Positions 9,980 to 24,095 of a stretch of 64,000 bases of DNA are shown piece by piece; within the stretch, counting starts at the first letter, position 1; every line of letters begins with the position of its first letter. Origin of the DNA: Limanda limanda (Eukaryota > Chordata > Actinopteri > Pleuronectiformes > Pleuronectidae); the NCBI RefSeq assembly GCF_963576545.1, contig NC_083644.1, positions 27,097,393 through 27,161,392 on the forward strand. Direction: 5' to 3'. The translations under genes were made by a program, and so were the position numbers. The notes under the pieces are model-generated. The model had not been told where the DNA came from. It did not search any database and worked only from the letters and a program-made list of their open reading frames with translations.

Positions 9980-12485
9980 AACTGTCTTAATTCTATTCAT
10001 ATGTCCATGATTAAAGGCATTTCTCAATGGTCTATCCAACCATCGACCAACTCTGTCTTCAATAAAGTCTCTTGACTTCTCAAGACTTTTTTTCATGTTT
10101 TGATGTTATTACATTAGATTCAGCTGAAATCCTTCCATGAATGTGGATTATTGTAAAGCACCAGTACATTAAAGCATTTAAAGCGAGGTTTATGTCCCTT
10201 TGGGCTATGAAAGGATTATCTGTTTTATACCAGTGTTTACATTTACTCATTTTTTTTAAACGCTTGGTGCATAAGATGCTGGCAAACAGGCTGTGTGACA
10301 GACTTGGCTGATTTATTATCATTATTATGCATCTGCTTGTGACTGAAACAGTCACACTGTCTCCTCTGGCTCCATATACCCCTGGTGTGTCTCACGTGTC
10401 CACAATGATGGAGACCTGGTCACTCAATCTGAAGTGACATCCTCCTCTCATTTGTACAGATACAACCAAAACCAACAAACAAACAAATATAGAAGAAACA
10501 GAATAGAAGTAAGAAATCTTTGAAGATGATTTATGATGTGTGCTAATTTGTTCATAGTGGTAATAGAAGCCATCTCTGACAACTGCTCTCATCTTTGCCT
10601 TTGGTTCATGTTCACCTGCACGTTCATGTGGCCAAGCTCCAAGCAGATGCAATCCAGTCATTGTGATCATGTTAAAAGAATATCAGGTGTAATTGGTGTA
10701 TCTGATGTAGGGAACCAGTATTTGTCCAAAGTTAACGAAAGACCCATGGCTGAATCAGGACATGTGTATCCCACCCCAGTTCCTCAATAAACTTCAGTCA
10801 TATAGAAGGCAATGTTTGTCCAGAAGCTGGATCAGCAATGTGAAGCCTGTAATCATCCAGGTGTTTGTTTACCAGACTGCCACAGCAAACTGTTGCTGAT
10901 CTCTGATCTGATCTGACTTCTGATCCTTTATTCAGGATGTGAGCATAAATCACTGCTGTACAGTGTGTTGAGAGGACACAAGGGTTTCTATAACAGGTAA
11001 GTCAGAAACGTGATGCAGTGGCACGCCTCTGATTTTTCCTCTTTCTTTCGAAAAAAAGGTTTAAAATGGCAGAAATGACAGTTGTTGAGATACATTGCAT
11101 GTTCATACCCATGTAACATTTTACAACGTTTTGTAGTTTATGCAATGTTTTCAAAAGATTTTGTGTCCTGTGGGCGCATAGTGGATAGTAAAAAGTGTAA
11201 CTGTCGAAGATATAATATTAGGTATATATTCTACTTTGTACTGTGATGAAGCATTCATACATTTATATGTATCTTTTTTTGAAGATGACCTTAATCATAC
11301 CCATTTCAATTTTGGATGAACTAATCCTTTCAACAACCCTTTGGAGTTGCTTGTAATACCTTAACATGTTTGAGTGGTTTTTGGAAGAAAAAATCACAAG
11401 TCGCTATTGATGGTTGAGGAGATTTTAGACAAAGAGAAAATAACAGACAGCAGACTGGTCTATAGAGGGAGAGACAGAAAAAGACTGCCGGCCCCAGCCA
11501 TGTTTGCTCTACGATCTCTTCTCATTTGTGGAGTCCAGCAGAGACTTTGACTAGGCTTTCCATTTCTTAGCTCTCCATCTGAGCTGTAGCCTCCATACTG
11601 AGCTGACTGACAGATTCACATGCACGCACCGTAGCAGATGAAAACCGAAAATAAGTCATCAGGATTGAGTCTGTGTGAAAAACGTCTGCCGAGGAACTGG
11701 AATCGAAAAAAAAAAAGAAAAGCAATAGGGTGACAACCCCCCCCCCCCCCAAAAAAATGCAAAAAACTAACAAACAACAAGAAAACAGAAATCTTTCAGA
11801 TGTGACATGACAAAGCTAAAATTATATCTGGAACTGTGGAAGGAGCAGCAGAAGGGTTTAGCTTTGATTTGTGAAGCCCATCACTGTCCAGACTATGAGC
11901 GTTCTTCTGGTGGGAGGATTTCATCTGATTAAAAACCATTTGTCTCGAGAAGAGACGATGGATTTGACGTTGAGCGAAGACAGTCAGAGAAGAGAGTCCT
12001 GCTACAATGGCTGTCTCATATTTCCGTCTGTACGCCTCTAACTCTGTAAGCCCTCATACATTTTCATCTCCTTTTATTTTGACGGGTAAATCCATCTGAA
12101 CAGGAAGCGGTGATGAGGTAGAGTACAAGGACAAGAGATATTAAAATGTGACAGTAAATGTTACAAGTATGATAAAAAAAAGGAGCGTGGGATTTGATCA
12201 AATGACATAAGAAAATATGATGTCCATGTTTTTCTTGCTGTTCCTCTTGCCTTAACTTGGTCTCGCCATTTTTCTTCTTCTCTGTCTCTTTCTCTGCCAC
12301 CCACACACCCTCGCTCTCCAGAATCATAATGCCATTTCATGGACCAGACACTCTCGTCTCTCTGCTGCACTCTTACACTCCTGCACATATCTAGTTATCG
12401 ATCCGTTCCTCCTCATCACACTGCTGGATGACTCATAATTCACTTCATTATTCCACCTACCACACACACGCATGCTAGCTGACTG

Positions 12486-12486
<1 letters not shown>
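9980..12486. other. Gene-free stretch
   Basis: No coding region, RNA gene or complete mobile element recognised. A homopolymer pair, a poly-C run followed by A (about 11738-11757), is the only sharp compositional feature. ORFs are short and without domain motifs. Confidence 0.6.
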
Positions 12487-12582
<96 letters not shown>

Positions 12583-12594
12583 AACAAACAACCG
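12487..12594. repeat. (CA)n microsatellite with (AAAC)n tail
   Basis: About 90 bp of CA units with a single T interruption (12545), passing into AAAC units at the right. Open frames here are His/Thr or Val/Cys translation artefacts. Confidence 0.97.
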
Positions 12595-12599
12595 CAGGG

Positions 12600-14280
12600 A
12601 GGTGAGCAAACATGCTGGCATTTGTGCAGGTACACAGCACCGAGGCAGATTTTTTTTTCTATTTTACCTCAAACTCCCACAGACATACCCACCATGCACT
12701 GCAGATGCCAACCAGCAGGAATTGTTATCAAGGCATGTGTGGAACAATTAAATATTCAAGTAAGCTGGTATTACTACAAATAAATAAACAATTGTACACA
12801 CCTGTCTGTTCACAAACAGACTTAACAGTATTTACAAAACGGAAACGCCCTACAATCACCACTTTATTAATTTCAACACAGAAGAGCCATGCGGGAAAAT
12901 CAATAAATACAAAAAAATAAATAAATGTGTTTTTTTGCTGCTCATGTACATATTATATTACAATTATTGTACTGAAACTAGTAAATATGTTATCTTGTGC
13001 TGATTATATCAAAGAATTACATTTGCACATCCAACATGATGTAAGTTGTGTGACTGCCTGGGAAAAAAAAAAGAATTATTAAGGCCTTCTGCTGTTTTCT
13101 TCTTTATTTACTTTTAATAAAAATCCATCTTAAAGGTGCATATGCTGTGATTGAGTTTATTTGAATTGTATTAATGATTTCTTCTAATGTTTCAGAAGTA
13201 TTGTGTAAGGTTATTAAATCAGGTCATGTGTATATTAAATAATTTCTACTTTGTGGGGTTTGACACTAACACAACTATTGTCTTCTAGCCCAAACCTCAC
13301 TGAAATACTACATCTGCATGACAAAGCAGCAGTTATTGGTAATGACTAACTAATAACTATGAAATAATTGAGAATGTTTTTACCCCCATGGAGGTTATGC
13401 TTTCATCTGCAGTAAGTGTTCAAAGTCTTTTTTACATTTTTTTACTTTCTTTCTTTTTTTAATGCCCTTGTGTTGAATCCTTTGGAGAATCTCCTGCTAC
13501 TTTCTCACGTGGGCTGATTCAGACTTTCAGAGTTGATACTAAGGGGCAGCCGAGGAGAAACTCCAGAGACATTTGTGTTCTCACGTACAGCCCCTCTCTG
13601 GAGTTCAGTGCATGTCTGAAAGCAGCTTTTTAGACCCACCAGGATGTCCACACCAATTTCCAAAAATTGGAAAATCTGGAAAAATACGTTTTCAAAATAA
13701 AACATAAGTAATGTAACAAGCATATTTAAATAACCATGTATTTTCCTAGGTCCAAGTTGGACTTCGACAGCTTCGGGTAGAAGATCAGGGACATTTTCCA
13801 GAATCACAGTTGACAGTTTTTAGGCACTGACATGCCTGGCAGTAGTGGAATTAGTTAACCTGATTATTCTGTCAGTCACTCAGTAGAGGTTTGTGCACAC
13901 ACATGGTTAAATTGGTCTTCAGTGTAGACATATATCCTGAGAATACACAACTGTCTCTTCTTGTCCCGAGTAACACACACAAAAGCATCGCAACGCACGC
14001 GGCTCCAGTGCATATTTTAAAGTAGACACAGATGAGCTCATCATGAATCCAACACTCGTCTGCCACTGCACAACGACTGAGGGAAACCATCCCAATCCTC
14101 ACGTATTAATTAAGCATGGCCCATCTCGTCGTCGCCCTTCAACACAGCTCACATCTCTTATTCATCTGTCATATGGTTGTCTGCCAACACACTAGACGAA
14201 AAGCAGTATTATTGTCACAGTGAACCTCTACGGACAGGCCTAATCCCCTGCTGTAACCAACTGTTTCCATGATGTTACCT
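12600..14280. other. Gene-free stretch with a relic repeat fragment
   Basis: No gene recognised. A fragment at about 13380-13412 (ACCCCCATGGAGGTTATGCT) matches the start of a common teleost interspersed repeat whose other parts occur at 27685-27725, 33790-33970 and 50514-50800. The rest is AT-rich unique-looking sequence. Confidence 0.5.
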
Positions 14281-14284
14281 CGGC

Positions 14285-14600
14285 GTTCGCCAGTGAAGAC
14301 AAGGTGGGTCTATCGGCGTTTGCGGACCTTAAGGGGGATTTGGAGAACAAAGGAGAGAGCCGCGGGGGGGCTCGCGCCGCCGCGCGGACCGATCGCGACG
14401 TGTGATCTAATTAGCATATGAATCGGAGTCCAGCCGCTGGCTAGAACCTCTCTCTACTCACCATTGGAGGAAACCACAGACCCTTGAAACTAATGTCACT
14501 CGTGATTGGCTGGTAGAAGTGTTGCTATTGGTCACCTTATGGGTCATTGCAGTGCACACGTGGGGTCACAGCATTCCGCACGTGGGGTAAGCCCCTCCCA
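14285..14600. promoter_or_regulatory. CpG-rich block
   Basis: Local GC and CpG content is far above its surroundings, especially 14358-14400 with several GCGC/CGCG units, followed by an octamer-like TTAGCATATGAAT. It lies beyond the 3' end of the candidate minus-strand transcript at 14735-16620. It could be a promoter or enhancer CpG island for another transcript, but no start codon or ORF of note follows it on either strand. Confidence 0.35.
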
Positions 14601-14957
14601 CACAATATTTATAATAAAAATGTATATATTAATATTTATTATTATTTATAAGTAAGCCTTTACCAAAAGCACTGCAGTTAATTAAAACTAAACATTCATG
14701 TGATGCTTGATGTTATAGGTGAACATATTGTACAGGGAACAAATGTGAACAAGGTATATGTGGAGTGAAAGCTTTAATTACATACAGCAAAAATATTGTA
14801 CAAAAACTCAGATGAGGCTTGAAATGTTTCTCTGCAGCCTCTGGGTCATGACTTCTTTGTGGGACTCTTCTCCAGTGTGTAGACGTCTGTGGTGTGTAGC
14901 TGTGAGATCCAGTGTAGCTTCCAGTCTTATATGAAGTGTGGGACACAGGTCGGTGCA

Positions 14958-16189
<1,232 letters not shown>

Positions 16190-16559
16190 TCGGTGCACTC
16201 CTGGCTGTGGAAGGATGGATCCATGTCATCTGTCCCGCTTCAATCAGCTGTAAACACATTCAGTAAAATTAGCACAGTTCAATGACAACATACACCTTTA
16301 CATGTAACTGGAAAATTATTTAATGAATATAACCTTACCTTCTTTCTTCTCCGACAACTCCTCAATGCTGATGTAAGGTCTGGTCGGATCATACTGGCTC
16401 ATAGTGTGTCTTTGTACGTCATGGACAGGCAGCTGGAAAACAACACATGTAACATGACTTTATTATTAATAAACGGAAATAGCCGCGCTGCATCACCGTT
16501 GGAAGATCCACAGCAAAAAAACACCAAAACAATTCATAAACAGTTACTTACATTCAATG

Positions 16560-16815
16560 GCTTAATTTTCTGCACTTTAAATCCGGACTTTCAGCGTCTC
16601 AGCCTAACGCCTCTTTGTTTGTGTGTGTGTGGGGGGGGGGGGCTGAGGCTGTGAAAACATACAGAAAAAAGTCACGTTGATGAAAAAACTTAACGAGAAC
16701 AAACTGTTACATCTAAGTAATTCATACATATTTACACATGCACTAGATCTGCTCCAGCACTCGATGCTGTATTCGTATTTTAGCAACTTTCTCGCTATCC
16801 CAAAGAGTGGCGGAC
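16560..16815. promoter_or_regulatory. Candidate bidirectional promoter
   Basis: The interval lies between the 5' side of the candidate minus-strand transcript (exon 1 ends at 16552) and the first ATG of the plus-strand ORF at 16816. It includes a (GT)n-(G)n tract at about 16619-16642. The CpG-rich sequence continues into the ORF on the plus side. Divergent short-spaced genes sharing a CpG-rich promoter are common in vertebrates; that arrangement is inferred here. Confidence 0.3.
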
Positions 16816-17163
16816 ATGCTTTCAGATGTACCAGTTAGCTTAGTGGTTAGCATGGCGTCTCTAGCTCACCGTAACTCAGGGACTGTGCTTCCGTCTTCTC
16901 CGCCTCGACTCGTCCACACCGGGCCCACGGCTCTGCCTCCACACGCACTCATCTTCTCCTCCAGGGAACAGCGTCGTGTCGACTTCAGCAAGTTATTTAC
17001 CCCGAAGACAGAGTCACTCGTACGGGACAAGCTAAACACGACCCGCTTCCTGTCTGCGGGACACTCGACGCTGCTGCACGGCGTTTACGAGGCTCTGATT
17101 GGACGAGTCCATCAGCTGATGACGCGAGCGGGTGACGTGAGCAGCGGTTACTTCATGGGATAA
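16816..17163 (+). CDS. Hypothetical small protein, divergent from minus transcript
   Basis: ORF of 115 codons from ATG 16816, or 103 codons from ATG 16852. The second ATG has the better context (TTAGCATGGCG) and is my preferred start. The frame is CpG-rich with balanced codons, unlike the low-complexity ORFs elsewhere in the window. The N-terminal third is Pro/Ser/Thr-rich. The rest (from about SSREQRRVDFSKLFTPKTES) looks soluble and partly helical, with no membrane segment or known motif that I can name. It ends at TAA 17161. Two AATAAA-type signals at about 17827-17844 could end a single-exon transcript of about 1 kb. It may instead be the first exon of a spliced gene or a CpG-island ORF by chance. 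Function unknown. Confidence 0.4.
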   Translation: MLSDVPVSLVVSMASLAHRNSGTVLPSSPPRLVHTGPTALPPHALIFSSREQRRVDFSKLFTPKTESLVRDKLNTTRFLSAGHSTLLHGVYEALIGRVHQLMTRAGDVSSGYFMG

Positions 17164-17265
17164 GTATTTGACTGAGGCCAGGTTTATTTTTTGTGGTGTT
17201 TAGTAAATTTACACACATGATTCACTCATGCTGTTCTGTGTTCGTAACCTTATAGTTGAATGCAC

Positions 17266-17296
17266 TTATTGTAAGTCGCTTTGGATAAAAGTGTTG
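17266..17296 (+). mobile_element. L2/V-SINE-type 3' tail fragment
   Basis: TGTAAGTCGCTTTGGATAAA matches the conserved tail shared by fish L2-like LINEs and their dependent SINEs. Only the tail is recognisable. It lies in the possible 3' UTR of the plus-strand ORF. Confidence 0.5.
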
Positions 17297-17825
17297 ACTG
17301 TTTTAATGGAATACTGAGAAAGTTTAATAACAACAATTAGACAATTGAAGTTCAAATTATGAAGGAATTTAAGCTCTATATTGTGTCTCCTTTATATTTA
17401 AAATAATAATCAAACTGAGTGGAGATGTATGTTGTATCCAAACAGCCGGCTGCTGTGTTTTGTCACTGTGCAGTCCATGGGGGATTAAATATTACACTGA
17501 AAAAATAAATCATTAAATCAATGAATGTTTCATAGCAATTTTGAAAGTAGTGGTGAAAAGGTACCATTTATAATTCATGGAACAGCTTAGTTTGCCATTG
17601 ACATGTGAATTTGATGCCAGTATTTTGGGAGGACAGATATTTTTATGGAAAGCCAGTAGAAGTTTGGAGCTTACAGGACACAGATGATCATACCCAGCAT
17701 CATTTATTTGCTGGTAGAGGTGTGGTTTACACTTCCTCTGTGCATTTAACCAGCACAATTGAAAAAGTGACTGTAATCATGCCACTCTATACAGTTGTTG
17801 AGATTTAGGATTGTTTTGGATGACA

Positions 17826-17846
17826 ATAAAAATTTGAAATAAAGTG
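17826..17846 (+). terminator. Tandem AATAAA polyadenylation signals
   Basis: Two AATAAA hexamers (ACAATAAAAATTTGAAATAAAG) 13 bp apart, followed by a T-rich stretch. They are in the right place and strand to end a transcript carrying the ORF at 16816-17163, but AATAAA occurs by chance in AT-rich DNA. Confidence 0.35.
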
Positions 17847-17859
17847 CATTGTTTCATTT

Positions 17860-19650
17860 CTTTTGACTGCATTGACCTTTGTTCGTGGTATACAATATAA
17901 TTCATTATAGCACACTTACTTACTTAAGAACAATTTAAAATTTCAGGTTTAATATTTATTTTAAGCCTGGTTTACTCAGCCAGATAGTTTGTTGGTGCCT
18001 CTTACACATTGGTGTTATCTGCTCTCAGGGAAACTGATTTGCATTTGTGAAGCTCAGAGCATTGTCATTTGCATATGAAAGCGTCCTCTAGGAGTTGGAG
18101 CAGGGGGGGTCAAATCTCAACAGCTCACAGGCTTGACAACTCCAGGAACCCTGAGCGTTTCCTTTGCTGCCTGCAGATACGTGTGAAAGTCGTTAACCGA
18201 AGGATGTGCCAACACTTCTCTGCGACACAGATTGACACAAACGCTTCTTTTCATGCAGTGACAGATGTGCAGCAAAGCCCAGCACAGCACACAGGCAGGC
18301 AGGCTTGTTGGATAAATATGTGTGGACCACACATTACAGCAGAGTTTGGGCTGTGGAGGGAAATATTCATGTAGGATATGACAGACATAAGGTATGTCCT
18401 AAACTGACACAATTTGTGTTCATGTATGATGTTTTAAATATTACAAAGGGCCATATAACGAGGGGGATCTAAGAGAATGCCAGTTTTTTTCTACGGAAGG
18501 AAAATGTCCTAACATGGGATTTCTTTTATTTATATAGTTGGTTATCGCTCCCATCTCTAATTATATGCCTGAACATCTGCTTAAAATATATCTGATGAGA
18601 TAAGAAGCACAAGCAGTCCATTGTAAATAACATTTCAGCAACTAAACAGAGGAGGTGAGGCCATGGTTTCGGCAGTGGTATGACTGTAATTAACAGCAGG
18701 CATGGAAGGGACAAATGTTTGTTTTCTTTTCACAACTGGATGAGAGCATGGGTGGATATCACCAAAGGAACAGCTTCAGATTAAATTGAACTGATTTAAT
18801 TGTAGCTCATGATGCAACCTAGCAGCACAAGCTGAACCCAGGTATGTGGCACAATGATTTTCAATCCATCTGTTAGCCGATGCTACTCCCTATTAAACTG
18901 CCTTTTATTTATTTTTAATTTTTTTCCCTCACTTTACATGCCAGTGTATACTCACAGCCAGAGATACTGTTCAGACCAGATATTAACAAACCTCCTGAGT
19001 GATTAAACAAATAAGTTGGTGGATTAATAATCCAATTAATAATAAGTAGCAGTAAAAAGGAATACAAAATTGGGGTTTGTGATGGCTGACGAATGTACAG
19101 GTTACTCCTGACACTGTACGATTGGTTAGGTGTTCAGCGGAGTGATGGCCTGTGGGAAGGAGCTGCCATTCAGGACCCATTTCAATGCCAGATGTGAACA
19201 GAAGAACTTAACTCTGTCCGCTTGTGATCGTATCTTACAGATTGGATGTTAATACCAGGTCTGAAGGAGGTCTAATTTCCATGCGCACCATGCACACAGG
19301 TTTCAGAGCACCTGTGGTACTGTAAGACAAAAAAAATGGTGTTCGTTACATGGTAAAAAACTGCTTATTTATAGCCACATCAGTAAGGTGAACAGCTGCT
19401 TGGTGTGCAAGGTTTTCAGCAGAGAAGAGGAAAATCCCCTCACAGCAGAGAAGAACGATTTATCAACACAGACATCTGGTATGAAATAATTTAAAAAAAA
19501 CTAACTGACGGCTGCAGTCTGCAAAGATCCTGCGTCATTTTAGCAGTAGCTCACTCTGAAGTTTTAATTCAAGACCAATATTAGCAAAGCCTTATATCTG
19601 TCCAAACCAAATACATAGCCACGTGTTGCACACAGGCTTTGTAGGGGGTC
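17860..19650. other. Gene-free stretch
   Basis: No coding region or recognisable mobile element. ORFs are short and domain-free. Confidence 0.6.
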
Positions 19651-19655
19651 TTTCA

Positions 19656-19657
<2 letters not shown>

Positions 19658-19715
<58 letters not shown>
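19658..19715. repeat. (CA)n microsatellite
   Basis: About 58 bp of uninterrupted CA units, followed by impure CA-rich sequence to about 19746. Confidence 0.97.
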
Positions 19716-19719
<4 letters not shown>

Positions 19720-20123
19720 TAGACACAGAAACGCGCGCACACACAGATGTGGAGCAGATTTTGTTATTTTGTCTCAGAAGGAAGGAGCTGTGAGGCTCCA
19801 CATGGAACCGTCAGTGAATACGAACTCAAAGATGAGAACTCACTGTCGGATCCCCCGTGCATGCTGGGAAATAAAGATTGAAGTGCAGACAGAGGGAGGG
19901 GGGGGAGTGGGACAAATGAAGGCTCAGAATGGAAGACGGAAAGCGAAGCAGGGTGAAAGGATGTAGAAAGAAAAAGTCAGAGATGGAATGCGAGGTGCGA
20001 TGGGGAGGAGGAGGAGGAGGAGGAAGAAGAAGAGTAGACAGCATGGTGTCTTTGGGGACCTGCTGTCAATCCTCTCCAGGAATTTGAGGAAAAACAGAAA
20101 CAGCTTCACCCACACCCACAAAC

Positions 20124-20126
<3 letters not shown>

Positions 20127-20185
<59 letters not shown>
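20127..20185. repeat. (CA)n microsatellite
   Basis: About 59 bp of uninterrupted CA units, within 500 bp of the previous tract. A (GAG)n-rich block lies between them at about 20004-20035. Confidence 0.97.
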
Positions 20186-20188
<3 letters not shown>

Positions 20189-20199
20189 ACCTGATAGCA

Positions 20200-21290
20200 G
20201 GCCCATGCAGGTTGATGCCTATTGAAGTCTTTGCACAAACATCACTAAGCAGCTCTTGCTTCAACCGAGACATCTCCTTGTCAACAGTGAAACCGTCTGA
20301 ATTGATGGCAACAGATTTTCTAATATCCTAACTGTAGGTTGTCCAGTAGCTCTTTCTATGCAATGTGCTCATCCTGTGTAAGAGAAGCTTAAAAAACAAG
20401 ACGATAAAAACAAAGTGAAAGTAAATATAACTAAGTTGTTAAGATATACATACACCATGAAAATCAAATGAGAAGTGGTAGACCTGGACATTTTGTAAAG
20501 AGAGCAAACCCCTCAGGCGGTGATCCTCAGACCCATCACCCCATCATCACCTCATTCGTTCATTCACTATAACTGTACATACAGTTCAAGTGGTGGTAGC
20601 GACATGTCTGATTAGTTGGGCTTGCTGTTACCATGGAAATGTTAACTACACCCACAATTATCATCTCGACTAATATGACCTATGATCGGAACGTTTAGCA
20701 TTCCTGCATTAAGTTAGAAAACTATAATATATGAAATTCTATGTAAATCTCAACTTATTGAAACCAGTTGAAATAGTGTATTAACAAAACATTTTGATTC
20801 AAGAAGATGTGCACTGGATGTTTTTATATATTCATTCGCAATGGGATGTGTCTTTTCTTCACTCGTAAAATATTTATGGACCCAGTCTTTTTCCTTTTCC
20901 TTTTTTCTGTTTTTATTTATTTTCTTTTTGCTCAGAATCAAATGTTTGATGGTCACAATTCATATTGTAGCTGGTCGGCTGGATTTCCTGCTTAAAAGGA
21001 GCCAGCAAGGATTTTCTAAAACAAGAAAGTGAATTGGAGATCTAGTTCCTGAACCCCAGCTGTTCAAAGAATGAGCGATCACTCTGTAATCCATAGTTTA
21101 CTCTAGTGGGAACAATCTACATTAGTATTTGAATCATTCCTGATTGATAATCAGGGTTAGTTTTACACATAAGCAATATTCACAATGCATTGCATTGTGG
21201 CATTGTTGGCTGTAGGTGCATCAAACTGCAATTTCATTTTGTCATTAAATACAATTAAATAATTTAAGAATCATGGAAATCTATGAACTC
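20200..21290. other. Gene-free stretch
   Basis: AT-rich DNA with no gene, RNA gene or element that I recognise. Confidence 0.6.
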
Positions 21291-21293
21291 ACG

Positions 21294-21357
<64 letters not shown>
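21294..21357. repeat. (TCAA)16 tetranucleotide microsatellite
   Basis: Sixteen perfect TCAA units (64 bp), followed by ATTA/TTTA-rich sequence. Perfection over this length suggests a recently expanded, probably polymorphic locus. Confidence 0.97.
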
Positions 21358-21358
<1 letters not shown>

Positions 21359-22148
21359 TTAATTATTTATTTATTTGTATATTCCCATATTCACAAATTA
21401 CAATTTTGTCCCATAGGGCATAACAAGGTGTGACATCCTCTGTCCTAAGGAAAAATCAGAAAAAAACTATCAAGGCTATCAATACGGGCCACATGTGAGG
21501 GAACCCTCTCCCAGAGCCCAAACCCAACAGCAATCGTCACATCACACCTTTGAGTGTAGCTAATGAGCGACTGGTTTTAGGAAGAGGAGGTGCGTATTTG
21601 TTCCCTCTTTTGTCTCACCGTGGTGGATTTTACTGGCTGGAAGTTGTTTCCTGCTCTCAGTTGTGGTGCACAAAATAAAAGCTAATATGCAGAAAATCAC
21701 TCAGAGTGCTCTCATGGCCACCTTTAACATTTCCAGGAGCACAATAACACACTAATACATCATTGTGAGATGACCCACACACATACACATCCACAGACTG
21801 ATGCACCAGCTGCTAGCAGGGAGGACAGTGCAGGGCCATTAGCCTAACACTTAGACACACACTATGCTTTTCATTGGCCGTGAATGACAGACGCCGCTCA
21901 GTGTGTGTGGTCTTTGGTAAGACCAACAACCACCATAAAGCCATGGTTTCAATAACACATTTCCCTTAAAGAGCGCACTGGGGGCTCTTCAACAACCACA
22001 GTGTATGCGTAGAGGGCGTGTGTTTCTGTGTGTGTTGTGTGTGTGTGTGTGTGTGTGAGTTGGTTATAGCCATTGAGGGGGCCATAACAGTCTCAGTGCC
22101 CCGGCTCCGTGAGTAAACTGTGTGGAAGTAGCCAAACAAGTGTACAGA

Positions 22149-22151
<3 letters not shown>

Positions 22152-22221
<70 letters not shown>

Positions 22222-22230
22222 ACACAAACA

Positions 22231-22302
<72 letters not shown>
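22152..22302. repeat. Compound (TC)n-(CA)n microsatellite
   Basis: About 65 bp of TC units (22152-22216) pass through a short CACAAA bridge into about 69 bp of CA units (22234-22302). A shorter (GT)n lies upstream at 22037-22058. Confidence 0.97.
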
Positions 22303-22305
<3 letters not shown>

Positions 22306-22396
22306 GATATAAGACCTCAGGGTATGAAGGGCTTGCAAGGGTGATGTATAGGCCAAGGCCTTGGTCGTAGCTCTAATAGATACAATGGGCCTTGGA

Positions 22397-22399
<3 letters not shown>

Positions 22400-22467
<68 letters not shown>
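22400..22467. repeat. (CA)n microsatellite
   Basis: About 68 bp of CA units, about 100 bp from the preceding compound tract. Long Cys/Val open frames across this pair are artefacts. Confidence 0.97.
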
Positions 22468-22468
<1 letters not shown>

Positions 22469-24039
22469 CCACACACACACTGGCTGAGACAGAATGCTGG
22501 CTGATGGCAACCGTTGATCTCCCTCTGAACACACACACACACATCAGGTCACTTTATGTTTCTACATCACGTCAGTCATCCGACACGCTGTAGCATGGTG
22601 TAACTGGCTGTAACTGGTGTAGGACTGGTTTTGGAGATGTGCAGCGTCATCGACTCCGCTCGCTCCAGGCGAGCCATCTGCTTTGGCTGACGTGATAACC
22701 AGGCAGATAATCCAATTCTCAGTCTCCCCACTAAATTGAAATTACTAAATGAAAAGCCTTATTTATTGTCGCATTACTTGAGAATACAAGTTATTATTGT
22801 CTCAGCCAAACATATTACCAAGCACAGCTACTTGTATTTTTGTAAATATTAACTTTGCCTTGATTTAAAATAAGGGTTGTTTATTTCCCCAGTTTAAAAG
22901 TATATTCAACCACATGAGTGGTGATTGATTTGAATAAAGATGGAAGGAGTCAATCAAAGATAGCTAAGCCAACAGTAGTTTTTTATTTTGTCATGGAGCA
23001 TACGGGTTGTTATCTTGCAGAGGAAGGAACCCCCCTTGGCTAAGGTCTCATCTGTGGTGACAATGACAGTCCTTCCAAGACAAGGGTCATCTTCCAGGCT
23101 CTCTCTACCATTTGAATTCAGCAGACCACCTTCCCACCATGGTGCGGTTTGAAGGGGCACGTCCCCGTGTGTTACTACCATGTACCTGTTGACCTCCTTG
23201 GATGATAATAAGGACTTGAGGCCGATGTAGCGGAAATTGGACAGTGGACTTGGAATTTTCGATTATCCGAAACAGAAATACAACAAAAGTCATGAACTTC
23301 AAACTCACTGCAAGAGTTGAATTGCATGTGCATAAAACAGGAGCTGTATAACTCATCTCCTTCTCCCTTAGGCCAGAAAGTTATCGATCAGCCCTCTGTT
23401 GTTAAATCTGCTCCTGCTTTACTTTCTGTTGATGTCTTTCAATAATCTCAACACTGTGTGCACCTGCTGTCCTTGTACATTCAGCACAATGTCAAGTTGC
23501 ACTGCACATACTCAGCAAAGCAGTCCTGTCGTCCAGCACTGTGTTGCTCTCAGTTTCTCTTTTATGACAAAAATGCCCTTTTTTCATTTAATAAGTATTT
23601 CTAGTTGCTTCCATTGTGTTGTTTTTGATTGGTGTTCACAGCTTGTGTCAACAACAGCAACACCCCTGGAACAGATGTTTCACATTAAAGGCATTACAAT
23701 GGCTCAAAGGGCATGGCAGGTTTTTTATTTTGAAATATCTACTTGACATTATTCCATTTTTTAAAGCTGGGCCATATAATCCACATGGTCTTTATAACCT
23801 CAAACCCCAAAGATGCCAGACTTGTTTATCCCATCTACTTCAACCAGTCAGGTTTGATTTTTTTGTACCATTAACCCTGCACTATTTCTCTAATATTAAC
23901 CAACATTTGCCAGAGAGGAGCTGGAAGATCAAAAGATCATACACACACAAGGCACCATGTCTTTATTGTTTTTCTATAGAGATTTTTCAGCTCAGCTCCT
24001 TGGTTGTCCTTATTTTTTGTTTTTGTTTATTTATCTATT

Positions 24040-24095
24040 TCCATAGACAAATTCCTTGTATGTGTATACATGGCCAATAAAGCTGATCACATTCT
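24040..24095 (+). mobile_element. LINE 3' end remnant
   Basis: AATTCCTTGTATGTGTATAC followed by GGCCAATAAAGCTGATCACA resembles the 3' terminus of fish Rex1/L2-group LINEs, which end in AATAAA plus a GATTCT-type repeat. The repeat is degraded here. Upstream sequence (from about 23740) may belong to the same element but is too decayed to show coding motifs. Confidence 0.45.

Noticed and set aside
21294..21357. Regular tandem spacing resembling an array of direct repeats
   Set aside because: A simple tetranucleotide microsatellite; there are no repeat-spacer units, so not CRISPR.
22093..22542. Minus-strand open frame of 149 codons
   Set aside because: It is Cys/Val and Arg/Glu translation of (CA)n and (CT)n tracts, with no non-repetitive coding part.
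23616..24080. 154-codon plus-strand frame
   Set aside because: Phe/Leu-rich translation of AT-rich DNA ending in a LINE-like 3' tail; no RT motif seen.
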